64,000 nt of DNA, taken from assembly GCA_002785995.1 (NCBI GenBank), contig NHNV01000104.1, positions 1-64,000 on the forward strand. Direction: 5' to 3'. Shown here one piece after another: positions 21,801 to 30,931 of this stretch. The notes beneath the pieces were generated by a model. The model ran no database searches and had not been told where the DNA came from. It was given only the letters and a program-made list of their open reading frames with translations. A program made the position numbers and the translations under genes. Source of the DNA: Mycosphaerelloides madeirae. Lineage: Eukaryota > Ascomycota > Dothideomycetes > Mycosphaerellales > Mycosphaerellaceae. Each line of letters opens with the position of its first letter. Position 1 is the stretch's first letter.

Positions 21801-24367
21801 TACTGGTAACGGTACTCTGCTGCTGCGGGTACCTGCCGGACTTCCCGGTACACTTCTCTTCCATACTGATCAACATAGCGCACTGGGGCCACGCTCATTG
21901 CTCGCATCGGGGGAGGTGGTGCTTCCCGGACGTACTGAATTGGCGCCACGCTGGCCTGTCGGGCCGTATACGCAGGAGCCAGCGTCGCCGCTTCCTCTGG
22001 GCGCACGCTATAGCTTCTGGGAGGTGCGTACACAGGAGACGTGGGATCGCGGATGGGCAAAGCAGGTGGCGGTGGCATTTGCTCATACCGAGGGCATGCT
22101 TGATAGACGGGTGATGTCGGTGCGTCGACGTAGTGCATCTGCTGATCGACTGGTCGCGTACTGTACTCCCGAGTCCGGCTCCGCGGGGCCTCCATGTATT
22201 GCACTTGAGCTTCTTCTTGTCTTCTTGAAGGAATCGGCGGTGGTCCCATTCGAGAATCGCTAGGCTCGTATGATATGGGAGATGGCTCAGGCTGACCATA
22301 TGCGGAAGCCATTCTGCTCGGCGCTCGCTCATAGCTCACGCCAACCTGGACTCGTCTATCCGCTGGAGCAGCGGAAGCTCTGGATGGCATTGGCATTGGG
22401 GCAGAGACTGGGTCCGCAGCGTAATATCGATTGCCGTATTGATCAACGACAATCCTCCTAGGCGGCGCAGAAGGTGGCGGCATCATAGCCGGACTCTGCA
22501 CTCGTGCGTACGGATCGTGATACTCTTGTAAGCGTGGAGGTGAACGAGATCGCTGTCTCACGTATCTCACTCCTTCTGCCTGCTCTGCGTACCGAGTTGG
22601 TTCAGCCTCCACTGGCGCAACAGATGCTCGAGAGAGGCGTGGGTCGCCATACATCATGGAAATGGTGCGGTGTGCAGCGGGTGAATGTTGCTGACCAGGA
22701 GAGGGTGGTCTCTGAGCATGGTGAAGACTAGCCACTCGTCGTAGATCTTGCGTGTCCCTCTGCATAGGTCGATACGGCGCTGGAGACGCAGCTCTGATGA
22801 CGGCCGGTGATGTTTGTTGGGGATACTCGTAGCGTAATGCTGACCGTGGAGGTTCTTGCGCATAGACTGCAGGTGGTGGGGCGTAGCGTGGTGAGCTCAG
22901 GTCGATCTCCGGCACCCCATACTGAGTCGTTCGTTGAGCGTGCTGAGGAACGTCTGAGATGCCCACGAATGGCGGCGGCGAGACAGGCTCATCTTTGATG
23001 CGAGGCTCTTGGTTCGCCATGCCAGGAGAATGCCCGCCGTTATGTCTATCACGCTTACGCTTACCGCGACCAGACGGCTCAAGTTCCCGCTTTCTCTTCT
23101 TTTGGCGACGCTTCTTGTTGCTACCGGGAGCGCCATTTGCAGAGGGTGATGCAGTACTACCGCGAGACTGGATGGCGTGGTGGTTTTGGCGTGACTTCTG
23201 CACAATCTCAGGGCGCCCGTTGACCAGTTCCAACTCGATGCTCGGCCGTTTTGCAACAGCGAGAGGCGAGACACGGTTGGGTTGCGGTGCCGCGATGTGG
23301 GTCAAGTGGTTGCGGATCACAGGAACTCGGGGTGAGGGTTGTGCAGAGTGCAGTCCTTGATGGTATGGCGTTGGCACAATTATCTCCTGAGTAATCTCCC
23401 CGGGCTCATAATCCGAGTCTTCGTCCTCAGCGGGTTCCGTTTGCACCGTACCTACGCCGGCGGTTTGTTCGACGAAGCTGTCGAACGCGGAGGCCTCTGG
23501 CGGGGCATACTCGTCGTCGTCGTCATCGACATCATATATGTCAACATCGGCAGCAATGTTCGGGAGCTGATGGCGTGGGTCGCGTAGAGGTTGCTTGCCA
23601 GCCGCAGCATTCTTTGTAGATTTTGCGTATTGGCCATCAAGCAATTCGATATCCGCCGTGTGAGCACCTGCAGCGCGGTCAGAACCCTTACTAGCGCTTG
23701 CAGGAGAGGACCAGTCACTTTGGACTTGGCTCGAGTAATAGTCATTCTCATCAAAAGAGCTGGCAGGGCTGGCAGCTTTCGAAGGTCTCAAGCCAGTTAC
23801 GTGGCCCTCACGAGCGCCTGATTGTACGAAAATCGTCTCGACATCAAGGGGCGGGGCATCTGCGCCTAGGTCTCTGTCGCGCGTGTGCCTGCGTTGATCC
23901 ATCTGCGATTGCAGATCGCGTTCAATGCGCTGGCGCTTGAGCTGTCCCTCCGCTCTCACTAGACTGTCTGACTTCTCCAAGAAAATCGGATCTAGGCCGC
24001 CGGAGGACGTGTGCTTCAGCGTAGGTGGAAAGGTGTGCTGCAGTCCTGGCAAACCTGGCAGACTTGAGGAGTTTGACATTGCAGGCGCGGCGGAGTGCTG
24101 GACATTATTATTAGCAGCAGCATTCGCAGCAAACGTGACGCCATTCAAGAAGCCGTTCACAGATGGCTGGCCCGACTCGGGAGATGCATTCCACGCGATC
24201 GAGCTGGCCTTGAGCTGCTCAATGGCGGACTGAGGCAGCTTGAAGTGCGGGTGCTTGCCTGCCAGCACGGCATCTTCGAGACGCAGCAGCTCCGCGTATA
24301 ACTCTTGCTCTTCCGCAGGCGACATTGTGCCCACACCATTCATCTGCGCGCCAACATGCAGCGCCAT
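21800..24367 (-). CDS. Large disordered, probably nuclear protein
   Basis: A single-exon protein of 855 residues with ATG at 24365-24367. Residues about 15-60 form a short helical start (EEQELYAELLRLEDAVLAG). A second helical block near 125-160 (LEKSDSLVRAEGQLKRQRIERDLQSQ) may be a coiled coil. An Asp run (DVDDDDDEY) near 280 and a strong bipartite basic signal (KKRRQKKRKREL, GRGKRKRDR) near 425-445 point to the nucleus. The C-terminal half is Pro/Tyr/Arg/Ser-rich with many RY, QYG and Pro-Pro motifs, for example VDQYGNRYY and VDQYGREVYREV. I recognise no named domain. Long intact frame and codon pattern support a real gene; function is unknown. It is divergent from the HAD gene across 431 bp. 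Confidence 0.75.
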   Translation of the reverse strand: MALHVGAQMNGVGTMSPAEEQELYAELLRLEDAVLAGKHPHFKLPQSAIEQLKASSIAWNASPESGQPSVNGFLNGVTFAANAAANNNVQHSAAPAMSNSSSLPGLPGLQHTFPPTLKHTSSGGLDPIFLEKSDSLVRAEGQLKRQRIERDLQSQMDQRRHTRDRDLGADAPPLDVETIFVQSGAREGHVTGLRPSKAASPASSFDENDYYSSQVQSDWSSPASASKGSDRAAGAHTADIELLDGQYAKSTKNAAAGKQPLRDPRHQLPNIAADVDIYDVDDDDDEYAPPEASAFDSFVEQTAGVGTVQTEPAEDEDSDYEPGEITQEIIVPTPYHQGLHSAQPSPRVPVIRNHLTHIAAPQPNRVSPLAVAKRPSIELELVNGRPEIVQKSRQNHHAIQSRGSTASPSANGAPGSNKKRRQKKRKRELEPSGRGKRKRDRHNGGHSPGMANQEPRIKDEPVSPPPFVGISDVPQHAQRTTQYGVPEIDLSSPRYAPPPAVYAQEPPRSALRYEYPQQTSPAVIRAASPAPYRPMQRDTQDLRRVASLHHAQRPPSPGQQHSPAAHRTISMMYGDPRLSRASVAPVEAEPTRYAEQAEGVRYVRQRSRSPPRLQEYHDPYARVQSPAMMPPPSAPPRRIVVDQYGNRYYAADPVSAPMPMPSRASAAPADRRVQVGVSYERAPSRMASAYGQPEPSPISYEPSDSRMGPPPIPSRRQEEAQVQYMEAPRSRTREYSTRPVDQQMHYVDAPTSPVYQACPRYEQMPPPPALPIRDPTSPVYAPPRSYSVRPEEAATLAPAYTARQASVAPIQYVREAPPPPMRAMSVAPVRYVDQYGREVYREVRQVPAAAEYRYQ

Positions 24368-24798
24368 TGCGCGTATTCTTTCTGCACTACCAGTGCTCCG
24401 GGTTCATGGCGATGATCAAGCTGTCTAACAGTATGCGACGCGTCGTCTCGGACTGGGCGCACAGAAAGCACGCGCAGGAGATCGGGAAGTTTGCGTGGCA
24501 GCGTCAGGCACGGGAGCCGAGAAAGTGTTGGGGGAGGATGAAGGAGAAAGAATTGAAGCTGCGGAGGAAGTCAAGGTGAGAAAGGAGATCCTGGCGATCG
24601 GCAGGCGGGAATAGCTCGGCGCGGAAAGTACAGTCCGTGCATGGAAGGTACGTCTCACGGCAACCACGTTCGTGTTCCATTTGGCAGGAACATTCATCAA
24701 TGCCGCCTTTGCTCTTATAAGGCCCCACATCCGGACGAGTCGCCTCCATTTCTTCATCCATCATTCACTTACTTTTCTTTTGATTACAGAGACCCAAC

Positions 24799-25618
24799 AT
24801 GGCTAACGGAATGGTCAACGGCCATTCGGACCGCAAGGTCTTCTTCTTCGACATCGACAACTGTCTTTACCCGAAGTCTTACAAAATCCACGAAATCATG
24901 TCCGGTCTGATAGACGACTACTTCCAAAAGCATCTTGACATGAGTCGCGAAGACGCAGCGATGCTCCATCAGCGATATTACAAAGGTTCGCCACGAATGC
25001 GTCATACTGATTGCCCAGTGAAGAGATGTTGACTTTCCGAAATCTTTAGATTACGGACTTGCAATCGAAGGGCTCGTGAGACATCACAAGGTCGACCCGC
25101 TGGAGTACAACGCCAAAGTCGACGATGCTTTGCCGCTCGAAGACATCATCGAGCCCAACCCGAAATTGCGGAAGCTGCTCGAGGATATCGATCGAGAGAA
25201 GATCAAGCCTTGGTTGTGTACCAACGCTTATGTGAATCACGCCAAACGGGTTGTCAAGCTGCTTCAAGTGGAGGATATGTTTGAGGGAGTCACATATTGC
25301 GATTATGGAGCAGAGGCACTCCTTTGCAAGCCTGATCCGAAAATGTTCGAGAGGGCCATGCGAGAAGCTGGTGCAAAGAACGCTTCTGAATGCTACTTTG
25401 TCGGTAAGCTGGCTAGTAGCGGGTGGTTAAGAATACGTATTGATAAATTCTCAGACGACTCTGCCTTGAACTGCAAAGGTGCAAAGGCCTTTGGCTGGAA
25501 AGTTGCACACCTAGTGGAGACTGGAGTCAAAGCCCCGGAAACGCCAGCGTGTGATCACCAAATTCAAAACCTCGAGGAGCTCCGCACCATCTTTCCGGAG
25601 GTCTTTGCGTCGCCATGA
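24799..25618 (+). CDS. HAD-type pyrimidine 5'-nucleotidase (Sdt1/Phm8-like)
   Basis: Three exons, 24799-24985, 25050-25403 and 25455-25618, with introns of 64 and 51 nt, give 234 residues. Motif I is FFFDIDNCLYP with Asp18 as nucleophile and Asp20 as acid/base; motif II is the Thr in PWLCTNAYVNHAKRV; motif III Lys and motif IV Asp lie in CKPDPKMF and CYFVDDSALN, the latter restored only after splicing intron 2. The cap is the small helical insertion after motif I (YKIHEIMSGLIDDYF). The family includes yeast Sdt1 and Phm8, which dephosphorylate nucleoside monophosphates and related small substrates in the cytosol. The substrate here is inferred from family. Start ATG is the first in a CT-rich leader. 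Confidence 0.88.
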
Positions 25619-26101
25619 CGGTTCGAGAATGGCAACAATAATTGTTCCTCGAAGCTACTTCGTTCCTTGCCATGGCGTCAGAATCGACCACATTCAATAT
25701 GGCCTCTCAAAACCAACATCTCGGAGCTCCAGCCGCCCTCAACGCTCGCATTTTCCTTCGAAACGCTCGTCTGTGCTTGATGCTGCGTTCACAAAGCGCT
25801 CCGATGCACCTATTCCAACGAGCAGAAACAAGCTCTACTGCATGGCGACTGTTTGGCGTATACTCATGAAGCGTCGATCGACATAGACCCGACCACACAA
25901 GTCCACGCTACCTTGATGGTAGTTTAGAAAGCATAGCGTTCGATAACGACCTTTGAGAGATGAAGATACGATCTGATACGATGGAAAAGCACTCAAGACC
26001 TCCCATTCCAGCGAGAGTCTAGCCGAAAGTCTGTTGCATAGAGTAGAGTTTATCATGATAGAGAAGAGATGGAGTCCTGAACATCCCAAGCAAGCGTCAC
26101 T
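25619..26101. other. Convergent 3' flanks
   Basis: About 480 bp between the stop codons of two converging genes, presumably their 3' untranslated regions and terminators. No gene seen. Confidence 0.4.
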
Positions 26102-26863
26102 TCATCGCTCGTGCTCGGCTTCACCACTCGCGCCACTCAACGCACTCTTCTCATTTTCCTTCTCCCCTTTCTTCTTCAAATCTTCTGCATAATCTTTCCA
26201 CAGATCCTCCACTCTATGACCCCTACAGCACTTCCCAAACACCTTCTCGTTTTCATACTTGCCTTCACTCATGCACCCGTTAATAGACTTGACAGTGCAA
26301 GGGCCGAATCTGTTCTCCAGGTAATCGAGAAAGTAGCCAGTGTGCTGATATCCTGCGTCCCAGTTCCCATCTGCTTTCTGCTTCCAGTGCTTCGCTCCAA
26401 GCCCAGCTCTGAGTCGTACGTAATCTGCGATTCCCTCGATCAACCCCCCAGGACATGTACCCTCCGCATTCCATTGGAAACAATGGACTAGCTCGTGGCA
26501 GATGACACCTAGAATTTCTTCTCTCGGTTTGCTCTTGAGATACGGCAGACCGATGTGAATTTCTTTGTGGTCGTTATCCAGATCCGTCCCAATTGTATAG
26601 GCGACACCACCCATATCGCGGAGAATGAAAGTCACTGATCTGGTGCCCGGTCGACGGCTGTCTGGCAGATAGAGCAAGTTGAGGACGTTCTGGACCTGCA
26701 TTTCGATGTCTTCGTTACCCTTGACTTTGGATAGGAAGTTGGAGCTGCCCTCATGGCTTAGGTCGTTGAGTTGCAGGCGAAGCTTAGGAGTGGTAAAGTG
26801 GTGCTTTCGAATTGATGCCATTGCTGGAGAGGCTTTGTGTTCTGGCTGCGGTATGACGGGCAT
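26102..26863 (-). CDS. Basic-secretory-protein-type metallopeptidase, no signal peptide
   Basis: A 253-residue single-exon protein. The zincin motif HELVH lies at residues 123-127, followed by WNAEGTCPGGLIEGIADYVRL, the typical continuation of the plant basic secretory protein / peptidase family, in which a downstream acidic or His residue completes zinc binding. The C-terminal half keeps the family pattern W..GYQHTGYFLDYLENRFG. Plant members are secreted defence proteins; this one has no hydrophobic N-terminus and ends with a charged Lys/Glu tail, so it may act in the cytosol or leave by another route. Start at ATG 26861-26863; an internal Met at residue 15 is a possible alternative. Divergent from the L1-domain gene with 264 bp between starts. 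Confidence 0.82.
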   Translation of the reverse strand: MPVIPQPEHKASPAMASIRKHHFTTPKLRLQLNDLSHEGSSNFLSKVKGNEDIEMQVQNVLNLLYLPDSRRPGTRSVTFILRDMGGVAYTIGTDLDNDHKEIHIGLPYLKSKPREEILGVICHELVHCFQWNAEGTCPGGLIEGIADYVRLRAGLGAKHWKQKADGNWDAGYQHTGYFLDYLENRFGPCTVKSINGCMSEGKYENEKVFGKCCRGHRVEDLWKDYAEDLKKKGEKENEKSALSGASGEAEHER

Positions 26864-27127
26864 TGTGGCGGCTCTCTTTGTAGATTTCTACTGAAAGGGG
26901 AAGCACTCTAGATACAGGAAAGGTGTTGCTTTATATTCTTTGGTGTAGAAGCAGGAGTCATGGACAGGAATGTAGAGCAGTAAGGGAGGCGCAAGGCCAG
27001 GTAAGGCAGCAGGCAGTTGATGCCTTGGAAGGATGCGGATTGATTCCGGTGCCCAATCGAGATTTCCTCAATTTCCTTTCGAGCACTTGAACTTGTGATT
27101 TCTCAACCCCTTTCACATATTGCAAAA

Positions 27128-28390
27128 ATGGCACCACGGTCGTCTGCTATCACGAAAGAGATCGCCTTGAAGCCTTCTAGTCGTCTCGACTCAAAGCAGG
27201 CTCTCCGCGCATCAACCGCCCTCCTGCGCAAAATCCAAACAGACGAAGTTGCCCAGAAAGAGACCGCAAAGCCCACACTGCTCGACGACGCCGACGATGA
27301 CGAGCCCGAAGACGAGACGCCCGTGTGGCTCGTTCTCACCACCAAGAAGCACATCGTCGACAAGAAGCGCTTAAAGCCGGGCAAGATTGTACTTCCTCAC
27401 CCATACCTCAGCGCAGAGCAAGATAACCTGCGGATATGTCTGATCACGGCCGATCCTCAACGGAAGTACAAGGACCTCATTGCGCAGCCAGGCTTCCCCC
27501 TCGAACTCGGCACGAAAGTGGCAAGAGTGATTGGCCTGGAAAAGTTAAAATCCAAGTACAAGAGCTACGAGAGTCGGCGACAATTGTTCTCAGAGTACGA
27601 CGTCTTCCTCGCCGACGACCGGATCATCACATACCTACCTACAGTTCTTGGCAAAGCATTCTACAAGGGCGGAAGCAAGAGGCCCGTGCCAGTCTCGCTC
27701 CAAGGCAAGAAGCAGAATGTGGACGAGACTGGCAACAAGCGGCAGAAGCTGAGCGAGGGTGGTAGCAAGGTCGTCAAGAGCGAGATCAAGCCAGAGGATA
27801 TTGGACGGGAGATAATGCGCACTCTCGGAAGTGCACTTGTGCATCTTGCGCCTAGCACAACGACGGCTGTTAAAGTCGGAATTGCATCGCAAACGCCAGA
27901 GCAGCTGCAGGAGAATGTCGAGGCGGTTGTCGACGAAATGGTCGATCGATATGTGACACAGCACTGGAAGAACATGCGCGCAGTGCACATCAAAGGACCA
28001 AACACCGCCGCTCTGCCCATCTGGCTCGCGGACGAGCTGTGGGAGGACGAGAGAGATATTCTGGAAGAGGCACCAAAGGCGAACGAGGGCAAGAAACGCA
28101 AGCGAGGCGCCCTCACCGATGTACCCGCGAACGATGTGATCGAGGTTCCCGGTCCGGACGGAAAGATGAGAACACTGCACAAGCCAGCATCGAAGAGAAA
28201 GAGTGTGGATGCTGAGGAGGAGGAGGTTGCGAAGCCGGTGAAGAAGCGCAAGAGCGAATCGGCGGAGGACTTGGCAGCTAAGGAGATCGACAAGGCTGAA
28301 AAGGCTGCCAGGAAAGACTCATTGAAGGAGCAGAAGGAGGCCGCTACGGTCGAAAGCAAGCCTAAGAAGGCCAAGAAGGCCAAGGCGTAG
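27128..28390 (+). CDS. Ribosomal L1-domain biogenesis factor (Cic1/Utp30-like)
   Basis: A 420-residue protein. The open frame extends to a GTG at 27095, but ATG at 27128 in CAAAAATGGC is the proper start. Residues about 65-320 form a ribosomal protein L1 fold: PVWLVLTTKKHIVDKKRLKPGKI, YDVFLADDRIITYLPTVLGKAFY and the later KVGIASQTPEQLQENVEAVV are characteristic. This eukaryotic group includes Cic1 and Utp30 of yeast and human RSL1D1, nucleolar factors in pre-ribosome assembly. The C-terminal 100 residues are Lys/Glu-rich with several basic nuclear signals and end KKAKKAKA. Which of the two yeast proteins is the ortholog cannot be settled by eye. Confidence 0.87.
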   Translation: MAPRSSAITKEIALKPSSRLDSKQALRASTALLRKIQTDEVAQKETAKPTLLDDADDDEPEDETPVWLVLTTKKHIVDKKRLKPGKIVLPHPYLSAEQDNLRICLITADPQRKYKDLIAQPGFPLELGTKVARVIGLEKLKSKYKSYESRRQLFSEYDVFLADDRIITYLPTVLGKAFYKGGSKRPVPVSLQGKKQNVDETGNKRQKLSEGGSKVVKSEIKPEDIGREIMRTLGSALVHLAPSTTTAVKVGIASQTPEQLQENVEAVVDEMVDRYVTQHWKNMRAVHIKGPNTAALPIWLADELWEDERDILEEAPKANEGKKRKRGALTDVPANDVIEVPGPDGKMRTLHKPASKRKSVDAEEEEVAKPVKKRKSESAEDLAAKEIDKAEKAARKDSLKEQKEAATVESKPKKAKKAKA

Positions 28391-28472
28391 GTTGAATGGG
28401 GAAGTTTTCATGTCGACTATTCTGGCGACGGACGTTCGTATTGCTTCAATGGAATGCGGAAAACCGTCTCAT

Positions 28473-29151
28473 TCACATACTCCCCATATCCGACCCATGC
28501 ATCACCTCCAACGCATAACACTTCCAGCCCTCGCCCTTATCTCGAAACCGCCACACGGTCATCCCACGCCGCTTCACACCCTCAGGCACCCCGGATATCT
28601 CATGATTCATGTAGACGAGCGCTTCTGGCCCGCCTACCCTCTCCCGCAACACGGCATCCAAATTTAGAATTTCAACGTAGAAGTTTACGTGGTCTTTGTA
28701 GCGTGCTTGGAGGGAGAAGAGGTAGGCTGATAGGGAGGGATAATTGCATCCGAGGCTTCTGTCGACGGGCATCGCTGGGGTATTTTGTGTTAATCAAGGG
28801 GGGGGCATGGAAGGGGAGGGTGGCGGTGGGACGGACCTGTTCTGGCTGTAAAGTCTGGATCGACATTTTCGCTGAAGAGGGGGTTGTCGATGTAATTTAA
28901 TTTGCGGTCGTTCAAGGCTTGGTTGAAGGCTATGACCATTGACTGTTCGTTTTGGAGATCGAACATCAGCTACATTGTCTTGAAACTGTCTCATAGCATT
29001 GACTTACGATAAGAAGGTGTTCCACCGTGTCTGGGTGATGTTGCGTCTTGAGTTCAGGATTGTCATCCCCGTGATCGTGACGCATGAGATGGTCTTTCAT
29101 CACGATGTATTGTGCGCTTGAAAGGCGTCGTTGTCTTGCTTTGTGTGACAT
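28473..29151 (-). CDS. Small NTF2-like/SnoaL-like protein, copy 1
   Basis: Three exons, 29008-29151, 28837-28942 and 28473-28774, with introns of 65 and 62 nt, give 183 residues. The second donor is the weak GTCCGT, but the join restores frame. The protein has a helical first part (TVEHLLISMVIAFNQALND), a loop, then a beta-rich part with VNFYVEILNLDAVL, ALVYMNHEISGVPEGVKRRG and MTVWRFR...WKCYALEVMHG. This helix-then-curved-sheet layout resembles the NTF2/SnoaL fold; that is an inference. It is clearly related to the next gene upstream (29374-29899), with the same order of blocks, so the two are a tandem pair. No targeting signal seen. Substrate or partner unknown. Confidence 0.65.
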
Positions 29152-29373
29152 ATTTCAGCTGCTTTCGTATCTGGGTAGGATCGATGGCGGCGACGATCGC
29201 GTCGGATATTTAAGGAATAGACTTTGAGCGTAGCAACGCGTGGCTGCGGTGCCCTCGGTGTGGAATCATGCAGGTAGTCATCTGGTCTCTCGTTATTCAT
29301 TAGAACATCGGAGGTAACCAAGAGTTCATCAGTATTATATCCATTGTGGCAGTGGCTGGAAGCCTTTTGGGCT

Positions 29374-29899
29374 TCATAGATCCCCTAAAAATCCCTGTTC
29401 GACTTCGAGGGATATTAATTCCCATGTCTCCGTCGTCGCATCTCTCCTGAAGTTCCAGAACGTCACTGCATGCCTGACAACACCCTTCGGAATTCCGCTC
29501 AGTTCTTGGTTCATCAACACAACGCCTTTGCCGAGATGCTCCTCTACGATCGTGTCGAGGGAGAGGATTTTAACGTGGTACTCTGGGAACTCCTTGAATT
29601 TGTCTTCCAGGTTGGAGAGGTATCCTGAAAGACCAATATGGAGTACTGGAGCCGGAGGCGCTGTATGAAGATGTCAATACACGCTCGTCGGCGAAGCTAG
29701 GGGTGTTATGGATACCAGGTATGGCCAAGAAGTCTTTGGCAATGGCTGAATAGATCGGATTCCTCGTTGGGTCTAGCGATTGAGCGTTGACTGCGTGGAT
29801 GAGGCTGACAACGATGGATTCCAGGTACGCTGCTGTCTTGGTGGCTTCCTTCTCGGATGAAGGAGAAGACGGGCGTGCGGGTTTGCGCTTGGAGGCCAT
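29374..29899 (-). CDS. Small NTF2-like/SnoaL-like protein, copy 2
   Basis: Two exons, 29683-29899 and 29374-29624, joined over a 58-nt intron (GTGTAT donor, CAG acceptor), give 155 residues. It begins with a basic Ser/Pro-rich segment (MASKRKPARPSSPSS), then a helix AAYLESIVVSLIHAVNAQ, and the blocks YLSNLEDKFKEFPEYHVKILSL, GVVLMNQELSGIPKGVVRH and VTFWNFRR...WELISLEVEQG. Block by block it lines up with the downstream neighbour, especially xxMNxExSGxPxGVxR, so the two arose by tandem duplication. The intron between the helical and sheet parts is in the same place as the second intron of copy 1, supporting common origin. Function unknown; fold assignment tentative. Confidence 0.65.
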
Positions 29900-30931
29900 A
29901 GTCTGTTACCATTCGGATGGGGACGTCACGCCGGGAACGCTTGGATTTTAGTAGACTTGCATTCGGCGCGTGTCATACTGCATGTGTAACGTCGGCAGGC
30001 AGGTCGGGTTGGAGACCGGTGTGGACGGGTGGTACGGACACGGGGGTGACGGGACTTGAGAAGACGGAAGGCGCCTGCCGGGTGTTGGATGGTTTTGAGC
30101 GGGCGCGCCTTCCATCGGCGCAGCCAATGGGGCCGGAATTCTCTCGATGTATGTCTGAGATGGGCAAGCAGAGTACCTGACTGACAGGCAGGGTGTGTAC
30201 AAATCCACGGGCTGGCTTTTTGTTTCCACGCTAGTATTTCTCACCTGTACAAAGGATGAAGGTGTGTTCGGGGAACGAAGTCCAGTGCAAGCCGAGGACT
30301 ATGGCGGCATCGCACGACAGGAATGCCCCTGCTCTTTGACTGTATTCGATCCTGGAGTGCCAAGCGGAGCGGCCTGACGATGAGAGTGATGAGAGTGATG
30401 AGAGTGATGAGAGCGATGAGAGTGGTGGTGAGGTGGTGCGTGTGAAAGGAGAGCAGAGCAGAGGGTATCGGCGTATCAAACAGCACACGGACTCGGGTCC
30501 GTTCCCCGGCAACGGGCACTTGGGCCTTATGCTCGTGCCATCATACCGCATTAGTGAGCAACAATCATTCACTTGAGAATCTCTGCCATCCGCTCCATTC
30601 CTTTGCGGCGCACATGAGAGGATAGAGGGTCGAGAGGCTAGCAAGGCGCCATCGTCCCTTCTCCACCCTGCGGCCTTTACGTACGATTGCGCCTGCATCA
30701 TCTCTCATCCGCAGCTTCCAAACCTTCGCCTTCCTACCGCTTCCGGCAGCGACTACCGCCACCAGCACCACAATTTCCTCACCTCACCACCCATACTCTC
30801 CCCCCATACACTCCTTAGACCGATCGAAGCGACAGCACGGATAAGCATGGTTACACAGCACGCCGGACCACAGCACACCGATTCCCCATTCCTCCTACCT
30901 CCGCGCCCTCGTTTCTGATGGCGCATGCGCA
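29900..30931. promoter_or_regulatory. Divergent upstream region of copy 2 and the FMP27-family gene
   Basis: About 1 kb between divergent starts. It holds the 9-nt tandem repeat at 30379-30423 and, from about 30650 to 30931, a pyrimidine/CA-rich leader before the giant gene's ATG, which lies in CGCAATGCC. Several ATGs occur earlier in that leader (for example GCATGG near 30846, GATGGC near 30918), so short upstream frames are possible. No gene with coding character found. Confidence 0.45.
30379..30423. repeat. Five tandem 9-nt units GATGAGAGT
   Basis: Units begin at 30379, 30388, 30397, 30406 and 30415; the fourth ends in C instead of T. The array sits about 510 bp before the start of the FMP27-family gene. 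Confidence 0.9.
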
